Assembly: GCF_003350295.1 (NCBI RefSeq)
Contig: NZ_QLYY01000022.1
Span: 1,508-65,507, forward strand
DNA length: 64,000 bases
Direction: 5' to 3'
Source: Vibrio tetraodonis
GTDB taxonomy: Bacteria > Pseudomonadota > Gammaproteobacteria > Enterobacterales > Vibrionaceae
Shown: one piece after another, positions 55,692 to 63,370 of the stretch
Layout of the letters: each line of letters begins with the position of its first letter
How positions within the stretch are numbered: the stretch's first letter is position 1
Made by a program: the position numbers and the translations under genes
The notes under the pieces: generated by a model
The model's input: the letters and a program-made list of their open reading frames with translations, nothing else
Database searches by the model: none
What the model was told of the DNA's origin: nothing

Positions 55692-56813
55692 TTATAAAGC
55701 CATAACTTCTTCTAACGCCCTTAAGCATAGCGATACATTTTCATTTCTCGCACCATAGCCCATAAGCCCTATTCTCCATGCCTTACCTGCTAAGTCCCCT
55801 AACCCAGCACCTATTTCAAGGTTGTACTGGTTTAACAGCTGACCTCGGACCTTAGCATCATCTATACCTTGAGGTACCAAAATGGTATTTAACTGCGGTA
55901 AGCGTATATCGGGCTCAACAACAAACTCAAAGCCTAATTTATCAAGGCCATTCTTAAGTTTATTGTGCATCTCTTGATGACGTTTCCATGTGTTTTCAAG
56001 CCCTTCATTCTTTAGCATAACTAAAGACTCATGAAGAGCGTATAGACTATTTACCGGGGCTGTATGGTGGTAGCTGCGCTTACCTTTGCCACTCCAATAC
56101 CCCAGTACCAAACTTTGGTCTAAAAACCAACTTTGTACCGGAGTGCGCCTCGCTTGAATCTTCTCAATCGCAAGGGGTGAGAAAGTAACCGGAGATAACC
56201 CAGGCACACAAGATAAACATTTCTGACTTCCCGAATAGACGGAATCTAGCTGCCATTCATCAACTTTTAGAGGTATCCCAGCCAGTGATGTAACAGTATC
56301 AACAATAGTCAAGACGCCGTATTGCTTTGCTAACTTTCCCAGAGACTTCGCATCACTCTGCGCACCTGTCGACGTTTCCGCATGAACAAAAGCCAGTACC
56401 TTAGTATCAGGATGTGCTTTAAGAGCGCTCTCCACTTTATCTAAAGATACAGCCTCACCCCAGTTGTCATCGACTATAACGGCGCTTCCTCCTGCGCGAA
56501 TAACATTTTCGCGCATTCGCTCTCCAAATACACCATTGCGGCACACTATCACTTTATCGCCAGGTTCAATCAGATTAACAAAACATGCTTCCATGCCCGC
56601 GCTTCCTGGCGCTGAGACTGCTATCGTAAACTCATTATCGGTTTGAAAAGCGTATTTAAGAAGCTGTTTCAATTCATCCATCATGTTAACAAAAAGCGGA
56701 TCAAGGTGGCCGACCGTAGGGCGACTTAATGCTTGCAATACTTGCGGTGAAATATCCGATGGACCTGGTCCCATGAGAATACGTTTGGGAGGAATAAAGC
56801 TCTGAATAGTCAT
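55692..56813 (-). CDS. Class V aminotransferase (alanine-glyoxylate/serine-pyruvate type)
   Basis: Cytosolic PLP enzyme of about 373 residues in the alanine-glyoxylate/serine-pyruvate aminotransferase family. The start MTIQSFIPPKRILMGPGPSDI follows AAGGAG and the PLP-lysine region is SGSQKCLSCVPGLSP (Lys near 196). The frame is open to 56843 but the ATG at 56813 has the better site. Substrate is not certain. It is the last host-type gene before the accessory region and matches V. cholerae VC0392. Confidence 0.9.
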   Translation of the reverse strand: MTIQSFIPPKRILMGPGPSDISPQVLQALSRPTVGHLDPLFVNMMDELKQLLKYAFQTDNEFTIAVSAPGSAGMEACFVNLIEPGDKVIVCRNGVFGERMRENVIRAGGSAVIVDDNWGEAVSLDKVESALKAHPDTKVLAFVHAETSTGAQSDAKSLGKLAKQYGVLTIVDTVTSLAGIPLKVDEWQLDSVYSGSQKCLSCVPGLSPVTFSPLAIEKIQARRTPVQSWFLDQSLVLGYWSGKGKRSYHHTAPVNSLYALHESLVMLKNEGLENTWKRHQEMHNKLKNGLDKLGFEFVVEPDIRLPQLNTILVPQGIDDAKVRGQLLNQYNLEIGAGLGDLAGKAWRIGLMGYGARNENVSLCLRALEEVMAL

Positions 56814-57211
56814 CCTATGCTCCTTAGAAGCTGTGCATGTCACAAAGTGTAATTGCCACGATAAAACATATTGACCAGTCCAGCAATTTGACTAGGCATG
56901 TGAAATAGAAATCTTTGTCACAAGTTTACGCATCTGACAAAAAGCATGTTTCAGTTACCGCTATGTCAGCTTGTACGATTGCCAAGCACAAAATCTAACT
57001 AGTCACCTCATAGGCTTTCGGCCAAGGCTTAAAGCTTAACATTGACATTTAATTAGCCTTTACTTGGTTCAAGTTTCAGCCTAGTTAGAACAACTTTCAG
57101 CAAGCAAAAAAACCTTTAGTAATCATCTATTTTTCTGTAGAAAAACATGGAAATCAAACCAAAATACTGTTTAAATATACAGTACTTATCCTGTTCTTTA
57201 CCGAGGTAACA
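56814..57211. other. Host-prophage junction region without gene
   Basis: This 398-bp stretch has no convincing gene. It holds the promoter of the aminotransferase (minus) at the left and the LexA box (57165-57184) at the right. The change from housekeeping genes to short, unrelated, AT-rich ones occurs near here, so the prophage attachment site may be in it. No direct repeat can be checked because the other end is out of the window. Confidence 0.5.
57165..57184 (+). promoter_or_regulatory. LexA operator (SOS box)
   Basis: The site TACTGTTTAAATATACAGTA matches the E. coli LexA consensus at 18 of 20 positions, including the invariant CTG...CAG ends with a 10-bp core. It ends 27 bp before the ATG of the 65-codon gene at 57212 and so should control it. 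It predicts induction by DNA damage. Confidence 0.85.
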
Positions 57212-57409
57212 ATGAACTTTGATGCAACCGAGCACATTCAGTGTGCGGACGTAAAAGTACAGCAACTCACAGCCGTTGCAATTGCAGCGGGAGAAGCAGC
57301 AAACCAAATAGATCACGCTACTTTATCTCTCTGTTTTCAAGTTATCGAACAGCTAGGAAGAGAATGCCAACAACACATAAACCACGCAGAACTCACAAGC
57401 GAAGCTTAA
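57212..57409 (+). CDS. Small SOS-linked protein, unknown function
   Basis: I do not recognise this 65-residue protein. It is mildly acidic, contains no membrane segment and is predicted to be mostly helical, with two Cys. It has a proper GAGG site eight bases before the ATG and a near-consensus LexA box 27 bp upstream. Its central part (LTAVAIAAGEAANQ...LCFQVIEQL) resembles the 56-residue product at 58089. The context, a LexA-controlled short gene at a prophage end, recalls antirepressors such as Tum of phage 186, but there is no sequence evidence for that function. Confidence 0.7.
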   Translation: MNFDATEHIQCADVKVQQLTAVAIAAGEAANQIDHATLSLCFQVIEQLGRECQQHINHAELTSEA

Positions 57410-57437
57410 AGAAGCCATTATTAAAATGCCTGCATTA

Positions 57438-57767
57438 TTAATTAATCTTTTTTCTATCATGATGATTTTTCATCATAAACTCCACTAACGACCTACGGGC
57501 AGCAGCACTGAGCGTCCGTGCTGCCGCCGCAACATCACACGCCGTCACTGGTGTTAGATTGAGTAGATCCAAAGCCAAATCCAAGTAGGTGATATTTAAA
57601 AACTTCATCGCATTAACAAATTGTGACAGCTTCAATTCTGCTTTTCCTGACTCACATCGAACATAATGTCGCCGACTAACGCCTATTGCCTTAGCGATGG
57701 CCATCTGGGTCAATTGATCACGTTCACGCCTTCTTTTTATAACCAGCATTAAGTCATGATGCGACAT
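57438..57767 (-). CDS. XRE-type helix-turn-helix regulator
   Basis: A 109-residue DNA-binding protein. Residues about 8-65 form a Cro/C1-type HTH (LTQMAIAKAIGVSRRHYVRCESG), followed by a helical Ala/Arg-rich C-terminus. The ATG follows AAGGTAGG. It converges with the SOS-linked gene and is divergent from the membrane-peptide operon at 57940, so that operon is its most likely target. The size is like small phage repressors (P2 C is 99 residues), but it could be another type. Confidence 0.78.
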   Translation of the reverse strand: MSHHDLMLVIKRRRERDQLTQMAIAKAIGVSRRHYVRCESGKAELKLSQFVNAMKFLNITYLDLALDLLNLTPVTACDVAAAARTLSAAARRSLVEFMMKNHHDRKKIN

Positions 57768-57939
57768 ACGCCTACCTTGGTGTGATTGTTCAATCCCTAA
57801 TATGATTAAAAAGAGATTTATAGAGTTGAAGGTATTTACGTGTTATGTGTTTCCTATATTATGAAATTTAACTATATGCCAATTAGTTAATAAAAGAAAA
57901 ATAGAAAATTTTATATAATAAAAACTAAGCTAGGAAAAC

Positions 57940-58092
57940 ATGACTTTATTTAACCTTATATTAGAAACGTATTATAAAAAAACTAAAATGCTACAGCTAA
58001 TAGTTTTCAGTCTAATCTCTATATTTATTGATTGGACAAATTCTATCCTAATAGAGTGGAAATATTTCTCAATGACCGGAGTGGCTGTATGA
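57940..58092 (+). CDS. 50-residue putative membrane peptide
   Basis: A short ORF of 50 residues starting MTLFNLILETYYKKTK and ending MTGVAV. A single hydrophobic helix (about residues 18-39) follows a basic KKTK stretch, so it should be an inner-membrane peptide with its N-terminus in the cytoplasm. An AGGA site lies five bases before the ATG. Its stop overlaps the next start as ATGA. I do not recognise the family; a holin, toxin or superinfection-exclusion peptide are possibilities without direct evidence. Confidence 0.5.
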   Translation: MTLFNLILETYYKKTKMLQLIVFSLISIFIDWTNSILIEWKYFSMTGVAV

Positions 58093-58259
58093 GCAATGAG
58101 GAAAGTTTGGATTTACTGGAGAGTGCAAAAGGCTTGGCTGCTTGCGGAAGTGAAGCTGCTACCAACTGGGAACAAGCCCATCTAGTCTGCTTGTTCATCG
58201 AAATTGAAAGGAAAATTGAAAGGGCTTTACAAAACTTAATTGAAGCTGAGGAAATCTAA
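58089..58259 (+). CDS. Small protein coupled to the membrane peptide, unknown function
   Basis: A 56-residue, acidic, helical protein starting MSNEESLDLLESAKGL. I use the ATG at 58089, seven bases after GGAG; the frame is open to 58032 but that part overlaps the previous gene. The start overlaps the stop of the upstream membrane peptide in ATGA, a sign of translational coupling. Its middle (LAACGSEAATNWEQAHLVCL) resembles the SOS-linked protein at 57212. Function unknown. Confidence 0.68.
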   Translation: MSNEESLDLLESAKGLAACGSEAATNWEQAHLVCLFIEIERKIERALQNLIEAEEI

Positions 58260-58278
58260 TTTAAGCAACTGGAATTAA

Positions 58279-58303
58279 GGCCCAACGTCATACCAGTTGG
58301 GCC
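58279..58303. terminator. Bidirectional terminator-like hairpin
   Basis: GGCCCAAC (58279-58286) and GTTGGGCC (58296-58303) form a perfect 8-bp stem with a 9-nt loop between the convergent 58089 gene and the Rz1-like gene. No long T-run. Confidence 0.65.
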
Positions 58304-58308
58304 AAGTG

Positions 58309-58533
58309 TTATGTGTCATTAGCACTACATAATTTGAGCTGAGCAATGTAGTGTTGTAGGCCTTTAAAGCTTTGCTCAGGTAAATAAACACCTTGCTCAC
58401 CATTATCGTTGACCGTATACCACTCAAGATTTATTGGCGCTGGAGGGCAGTTTGCGTCGGATACTCTTATCGAGCTGCACGCTACCAGAAGCGGCGCCAA
58501 AGTCATCACTAAAAGTTTCGATAGGTTTTTCAT
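58309..58533 (-). CDS. Rz1-like spanin lipoprotein
   Basis: A 74-residue lipoprotein: signal peptide with lipobox LLVACS (Cys near residue 19), then a short Pro-containing mature part (NCPPAP) ending in LKLC. This is the layout of outer-membrane spanins that fuse the membranes at the end of phage lysis. A strong AAGGAG site seven bases before the ATG supports it. The start lies inside the Rz-like ORF in another frame, the classic nested Rz/Rz1 arrangement. Confidence 0.7.
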   Translation of the reverse strand: MKNLSKLLVMTLAPLLVACSSIRVSDANCPPAPINLEWYTVNDNGEQGVYLPEQSFKGLQHYIAQLKLCSANDT

Positions 58534-58666
58534 TAATACGCTCCTTGTGCTTATTGTTATTTCTTTTTACTTTCTCTCTACGTTGATCTTGGTAGCTATC
58601 AACTAAATAAGGTGCAATTTTTAACATTTCTATAAATAATTTTAGGTATGGCATTTTTATTTCCAT
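58424..58666 (-). CDS. Rz-like lysis-cassette protein (partner of the Rz1-like gene)
   Basis: An 80-residue basic protein that overlaps the Rz1-like gene by 110 bp in another frame. A hydrophobic/amphipathic start (MPYLKLFIEMLKIAPYLV) is followed by a highly charged segment (QRREKVKRNNNKHKERI). This fits a small phage spanin partner, but there is no long coiled coil as in classic Rz, so the assignment rests on layout. The ATG at 58654 is an alternative start. Confidence 0.45.
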   Translation of the reverse strand: MEIKMPYLKLFIEMLKIAPYLVDSYQDQRREKVKRNNNKHKERINEKPIETFSDDFGAASGSVQLDKSIRRKLPSSANKS

Positions 58667-58982
58667 TTAAAGTACATAGGATTATTATCTAACTTATTCT
58701 TGGTACAACCTAAATAGAAAAAAATCTCAGTATCACTATTAACAAAGCCGATAATTTTCCATTATCCATGGTTTAATAAACTAATAAATCACAACCATAC
58801 AAAAGCCAGTAAGGTCATAAAGAAAAGATAGTGTTATTAAAACCAATATTGAATAAGAATCATCTTCATCGAAGATTGAGTTATTACTAGCAAGAAATAG
58901 CACAATAACTATTATCAATTATAATATTTATTATGATCTCATATTAAATATATTAATAAAATATAATACTATTTGATACTGT
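58667..58982. other. AT-rich gap between lysis genes
   Basis: This 316-bp stretch is very AT-rich. On the minus strand a TTG-started 45-codon ORF (58781-58918) encodes a peptide with two hydrophobic parts, described separately. Otherwise no gene or stable hairpin is evident. Confidence 0.5.
58781..58918 (-). CDS. Possible small holin-like ORF
   Basis: A 45-codon ORF with TTG start between the endolysin and the Rz-like gene. The product has a hydrophobic start (LIIVIVLFLA), an acidic turn with EDD and a long hydrophobic helix (ILVLITLSFLYDLTGFCMVVIY). The place and shape suggest a two-helix holin, but the ribosome binding site is poor and the region is AT-rich, so it may be chance. Confidence 0.22.
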   Translation of the reverse strand: MIIVIVLFLASNNSIFDEDDSYSILVLITLSFLYDLTGFCMVVIY

Positions 58983-59510
58983 TCAGTTATCACTCGCTGC
59001 AAGGCGCAGGTTATCGACAATACGCTGTGACCATCCGCGTGAAAACAACGACCATGTTTTAACCTCTTTCATAAAGTCCAAACGTTCGGCTAAAAACTTC
59101 AGAAGAAGATCATTATGGTCTGCCGCTTCTACCGCAGCATGGGTTTTTACACCATAGTGGCCATCATCTATAGCGCCTACAGAACGTTGCAGAAACTGAA
59201 CAGCTCGCCAGCTACCATGATGAATTGCGGCATCAAAAAGCTGATACATAACGGCTTTATGGACTTTATCTCCGCCTAATTTCAACCAAAAATCACGATA
59301 ATAAATATCTTTAGCTTGCTCTATGGTTAATTGCTTAATATTAAGGCTCGGGTAACTCATGGCCGAAATACCAAACTTAGTACCTTTGCGAATACCTTTA
59401 CCCACAGTTCCGCTTGTCCAATTTCCGCGGTCGTAATACGAATTTTGATATTTACCTTCGTGGCCTATCACTCTGTTAAATGCAATTAAATATGATTGAG
59501 GGTATTTCAT
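58983..59510 (-). CDS. Phage endolysin, GH108 N-acetylmuramidase
   Basis: A 175-residue cell-wall hydrolase of glycoside hydrolase family 108 (ZliS/YcbK-like phage muramidase). The catalytic Glu is in the VIGHEGKYQN motif (near residue 17), followed by GTKFGIS and DIYYRDFW, and a C-terminal peptidoglycan-binding-type helical domain with FLQRSVG. It has no signal peptide, so release would need a holin. A very strong AAGGAGG site precedes the ATG. It follows the tail gene D. Confidence 0.93.
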   Translation of the reverse strand: MKYPQSYLIAFNRVIGHEGKYQNSYYDRGNWTSGTVGKGIRKGTKFGISAMSYPSLNIKQLTIEQAKDIYYRDFWLKLGGDKVHKAVMYQLFDAAIHHGSWRAVQFLQRSVGAIDDGHYGVKTHAAVEAADHNDLLLKFLAERLDFMKEVKTWSLFSRGWSQRIVDNLRLAASDN

Positions 59511-59525
59511 AATACCTCCTTATAA

Positions 59526-60485
59526 TTATATGGGCCGAGTCGCTTCAACTTGAATAGTGTAAGAAGTACGGGTGCCAGATAATGTCACACTGTCGACTGA
59601 CCAGTGACCTTTTGCGCGAGGAGATTGAAAGCCTTGTAATATCATTACTGACTCTGCAAATAAGCCAGGCTTACCGCGCAAAGTAGCGCTAAACTTTTGT
59701 ATTTTGCGCTTAAATTCCGCCAATTTAGCCTCTGCTGCCACTTGAGCTTCACCAGGGTGTTTAAACACGTTTTTAATACTAAAGTAAGGCTTAGAACCAA
59801 TCACTTGAGTGTCACTCAGGCCGGTATCCGGTGTTTGCCAATGTGCTTTAACGCCGTTAAAGCGCACAAAGCTCGGATGGGCTAATTTCGCACTGCCTTG
59901 TTGTACATCTTGCGGAGTAATGGTCACCACTGGCTTTTCATTACCAGATAAGGTCTTCAGACTGCCGCTCTGACCAAACACATACATACGATCGATAGGT
60001 TTAGCAATGGCATCATGCTTTGCTGCCAAACGAGCAATAAAAGCTGAATCTGTTTCCTCATTCTGATTGAGATGCTCGGTTGGCTTATACGCAAACTTGG
60101 GACTCACTCTCACCTCATAACCATGTGGTTCCATTACTGCTTTAACCACATCTTGTATTCTTGCTGGTGGAAAGGTTCGTCGCCTTGGCTCTTTAAAGCC
60201 TTTTTCGTCCGCCACACAAAAAATGGCAGTGGTCAATTGCACAACCAATCTGACCGGATGTAGATACTCAGATATTGAAGAGATTTGGTAAACTCCCCTC
60301 TTCTCACCATCGATAAATACACGCCATTCGGCACCACTTTTAGGAATAAGAGTTTGTGACTCCATGCCAGAAAAGGTTAATGATAACCGGTCAGACTGCA
60401 TGCCTTCACTGTCCGACAACGACCAATTGGTTAAAAGCGGCATCAGGCTTGCCGCTCCATCACCTTTGATATCAATTACGTCCAT
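59526..60485 (-). CDS. Phage tail hub protein, P2 gpD-like
   Basis: A 319-residue protein of the late control gene D family, which despite the name is the tail hub (gp27-like) of P2-like phages. The beta-rich sequence, EEETDSAFIARLA-type region near 155 and C-terminal strand fit the family. It starts 10 bp inside gpX and follows gpU-gpX as in P2. Confidence 0.92.
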   Translation of the reverse strand: MDVIDIKGDGAASLMPLLTNWSLSDSEGMQSDRLSLTFSGMESQTLIPKSGAEWRVFIDGEKRGVYQISSISEYLHPVRLVVQLTTAIFCVADEKGFKEPRRRTFPPARIQDVVKAVMEPHGYEVRVSPKFAYKPTEHLNQNEETDSAFIARLAAKHDAIAKPIDRMYVFGQSGSLKTLSGNEKPVVTITPQDVQQGSAKLAHPSFVRFNGVKAHWQTPDTGLSDTQVIGSKPYFSIKNVFKHPGEAQVAAEAKLAEFKRKIQKFSATLRGKPGLFAESVMILQGFQSPRAKGHWSVDSVTLSGTRTSYTIQVEATRPI

Positions 60486-60682
60486 ACAATAATATCATCG
60501 CTTGTAGTCTCTAAATCTTCCTCGAGATAAGGAAGCTCTATTTCTTGGTTAGCCCTTAAAAAAGGGGTGTTCTGAGTGGGATTAAGTCTGTAAAACTCTT
60601 CTTCAAGGTCGTCAGAATCCACACCAAACACCCGGTAAAGTAAGGTATTAACGGTTTCATACGGTTTTGCTCGGGTTTTCAT
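60476..60682 (-). CDS. Phage tail protein X
   Basis: A 68-residue gpX-family protein with a LysM-like fold (RVFGVDSDDLEEEFYRLNP...LRANQEIELP). In P2-like phages it is a small tail-tube initiator or hub-associated part. It overlaps gpU by 26 bp and gpD by 10 bp. Confidence 0.92.
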   Translation of the reverse strand: MKTRAKPYETVNTLLYRVFGVDSDDLEEEFYRLNPTQNTPFLRANQEIELPYLEEDLETTSDDIIVWT

Positions 60683-61058
60683 CTTGTTGTCGATATTCCT
60701 TTAACGTCAGGGTCATTTTGACAATTTGGGCTTGGCCTTTTTCAACAATGCGTGTATAGCTAGTTTTGATATTGCGAAGAGTAAACCTGCCCCATTTTTG
60801 CCCTTTGCCATCGGTAACGGTAATGATTTCATGTGACTTCATCATAGTTCGCAGAGCCTTTGCTTCACTCTCCCCATTGCCAGTAAAGGCAACCAGGTTC
60901 AGGGTCCAGTTATCCAAAGGGTTGGCGGTTGGGTCTTGTCGTGGACTGTGTATCGCGTCAAAATCAGACCATCCAGCAGAAGAATCATACGAGTGCTCTT
61001 CTAATGGATTGCCTTTCACTACGCTTAACACATGATCGTTAAGTGCTAAGTGCTGCAT
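60657..61058 (-). CDS. Phage tail protein U
   Basis: A 133-residue gpU-family protein, needed for tail completion and hub assembly in P2. Family features include the conserved W and GQKWGRFTLRNI near the middle. It starts at the base where the tape measure gene ends (61058) and precedes gpX. Confidence 0.92.
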   Translation of the reverse strand: MQHLALNDHVLSVVKGNPLEEHSYDSSAGWSDFDAIHSPRQDPTANPLDNWTLNLVAFTGNGESEAKALRTMMKSHEIITVTDGKGQKWGRFTLRNIKTSYTRIVEKGQAQIVKMTLTLKEYRQQDENPSKTV

Positions 61059-63370
61059 TAGTTCACCAGTGAATGTTCAAAATCTTGAGTAAGATTGTCA
61101 GAATCTAGGCCATGTTCGCGAGCAAATTGCGCTAAGGCTTGTTGTATTGCCTCCATAGTCAAAGCCGCCGTTTTCTCGGGTTGTTCAGAACCAGTTACCT
61201 GAACCACAGGAGAGAAAGTCACATTTGGCTTTTGCGCCTGTTCTGCTTTTTGAATTTGCGCTGCTTTTATTTCTTCAGACTTGTTGGGTAAGTCATCTTT
61301 CGAAAACCAATCAAACAGGCTAGATGCGATATCCGAGCCCGCAGAGTCTCCCAACATACCGCCAATAGTGGCGCCGACTATAGTGCCTACCCCAGGCAGT
61401 ATCATAGTTCCCAAAGCGGCTCCTGCCGCGGCACCGCCCATGCCTCCTAACAACCCTCCGCCACTTTCAACGGCTGAAGCCGTATCGCCTTGAGCTAGGC
61501 TGGTTCCAATATCAATAGCTCTTAGCCCCATTTTTAAAGGACCAAAAGCCAACAGTTTTTTAGGTAGTGGATTAACACGCTTATCTTTTAACTTGTCACG
61601 AATTGTATGTGTGGTTTGGGCTACCTTCTTAGCTCCATTGGAAATAAGACTAGGCACCCCCTTCGCTTTATCAGCAAGGAAAGAAGCTGCACTAGTAGCA
61701 AAACTAAGGATGCGAGGTTTGAGCTTATTTCGAGGACGAGAGCGGGGTTGTCTTGTTTTGGGATTACTTCTGGTTCTAACTTGATCTCCAGACTGATTCA
61801 CACGCCTACTGAGGTTGGCTTTTTCTGGGCGATCGACATCATCACACTGTGTGCAAGCCGCATTCGATGCTCCATCAACGGCACTAGGCTGCTTTTTCAT
61901 TCCCAGCGCTTCTTTGGCAATACCTGCAAGAGTGCCAATAAACTTAACACGTCGATATGCTTTATACGCAGCGAGGCCACCGAGTATCGCTCCCCCAAAG
62001 CCTAAAATAGCAGAAGCCGCACCTTCTGATTCGGCTATCCATTGAGTAGTGGCTATGGTTACATCAGTAATGGCGTTTAATATTCCACTAAATGCGGGCC
62101 ATATTTTATCCCCGACAACAATGGATAAATTGTTAAAAGCGTCTAACGAACGCTCCATATCAGCTTGCTTGGTATCTGCGCTTGCAGCGTACTCCTTGGT
62201 TACCGAATCCGGATTAGCATTCTCCGCTTGATTCTTAGTTTCGATAAGCCTTGTAGGATCGTCCAAAAGACTTTCAATGTAAGGAACTGAGGCATTAGCA
62301 GCAAGAGGGGAGTTAGTGCCAAATAAAGTCTTCACCGTAGCGAATTGATCTTGTTTATTAAGTCCTTTTATACCCTCAAGTACTTTAACAAGAGTCCCCA
62401 TCGCATCCGTTTTCATTGCGGTTGATACTGACGTTGCATCCATGCCCAGCTTTTCAAAGGCAGCAACTTGATCATCGTTTGCCAAAGAGCCAAGGTTAAG
62501 CGCTGATGCAATATCTTCTGCCGATCTTGCCGCATCGTCTTTGTTCGCGCCGGCTAGCAAAAGTGAATTGGCGAGACTCAGAGCTTCTTGATCTTTAAAG
62601 CCTGAGTGTGACAAGCGAGGAGCGGCCTTGATCATAACATCAATCAGATCTTTCTCTGCTATGCCGCTATTTTTGTTCACCTCATTGATCATGTTGGCCA
62701 TTTGCATAAACTGCTTTTGGCCAGCCTCTCCCTCTTCATACCCCATAGACGTACGAAGCGCTATACCTTTCTGAGCAGACTCCTCTTTGGTCATCCCCCA
62801 AGCTTGCGCCGTCATTATGGTATCACGGGTAAACACTTCTAGGTCTTGCTTGGCAATCCCTCCATTGGCACCTAACTTGGCAATGTTTAATACATCACCA
62901 TGCTTTGCACCTGCCATTTCAACCGCCAGAGCGTTGAGAGCATGACGTAATTCTTTAGCCTCTTCACTAAGAAGTCCTTGTTCGCCAAAATCTAAATTAT
63001 TGGCAACATTGATATAGGACGCCTCATTGTTCATTGATGAACGCAATGCATTATTTGCGGTGCTTATCATCACGTCCATAACCTTATCGGATACGCCAGG
63101 CAAAGCTTCCAAAGCCTCTTGCTTTTGTTTTTCCCAGCGACTTTCTACGTCTTGGCCTGACTGCGATCTAGGCGTGGTTAACTCTGACTCTTTGGCTGAG
63201 TCTTTTAATCCTGCATTCGTTAACCTAAGTGTTTCATTTAATGCACTAAATTGTTTCTGGGTTTGCTTTAGTGTGTTGATTAACCCTTGTTGCACACTTT
63301 CTAGTGTTTTGAACCCAGCGACCACCTGTTGTGCGCTTATGGTGATGCCAGGTTGTGTTTTTTTATCCAC
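61058..63370 (-). CDS. Phage tail tape measure protein (P2 gpT-like)
   Basis: A 770-residue protein that sets tail length. It begins with a coiled coil (about 15-60), has the TP901 core domain (about 90-400), two hydrophobic segments (about 445-470 and 640-680, Gly/Ala rich) and a basic linker (about 520-550). The start is GTG at 63370, which overlaps the stop of the gpE/E' frameshift product. A CTQC Cys pair lies near residue 508. Confidence 0.94.
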   Translation of the reverse strand: MDKKTQPGITISAQQVVAGFKTLESVQQGLINTLKQTQKQFSALNETLRLTNAGLKDSAKESELTTPRSQSGQDVESRWEKQKQEALEALPGVSDKVMDVMISTANNALRSSMNNEASYINVANNLDFGEQGLLSEEAKELRHALNALAVEMAGAKHGDVLNIAKLGANGGIAKQDLEVFTRDTIMTAQAWGMTKEESAQKGIALRTSMGYEEGEAGQKQFMQMANMINEVNKNSGIAEKDLIDVMIKAAPRLSHSGFKDQEALSLANSLLLAGANKDDAARSAEDIASALNLGSLANDDQVAAFEKLGMDATSVSTAMKTDAMGTLVKVLEGIKGLNKQDQFATVKTLFGTNSPLAANASVPYIESLLDDPTRLIETKNQAENANPDSVTKEYAASADTKQADMERSLDAFNNLSIVVGDKIWPAFSGILNAITDVTIATTQWIAESEGAASAILGFGGAILGGLAAYKAYRRVKFIGTLAGIAKEALGMKKQPSAVDGASNAACTQCDDVDRPEKANLSRRVNQSGDQVRTRSNPKTRQPRSRPRNKLKPRILSFATSAASFLADKAKGVPSLISNGAKKVAQTTHTIRDKLKDKRVNPLPKKLLAFGPLKMGLRAIDIGTSLAQGDTASAVESGGGLLGGMGGAAAGAALGTMILPGVGTIVGATIGGMLGDSAGSDIASSLFDWFSKDDLPNKSEEIKAAQIQKAEQAQKPNVTFSPVVQVTGSEQPEKTAALTMEAIQQALAQFAREHGLDSDNLTQDFEHSLVN

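Noticed and set aside
61607..62005. 132-codon plus-strand ORF inside the tape measure gene
   Set aside because: Antisense shadow of a recognised phage gene with no supporting signals.
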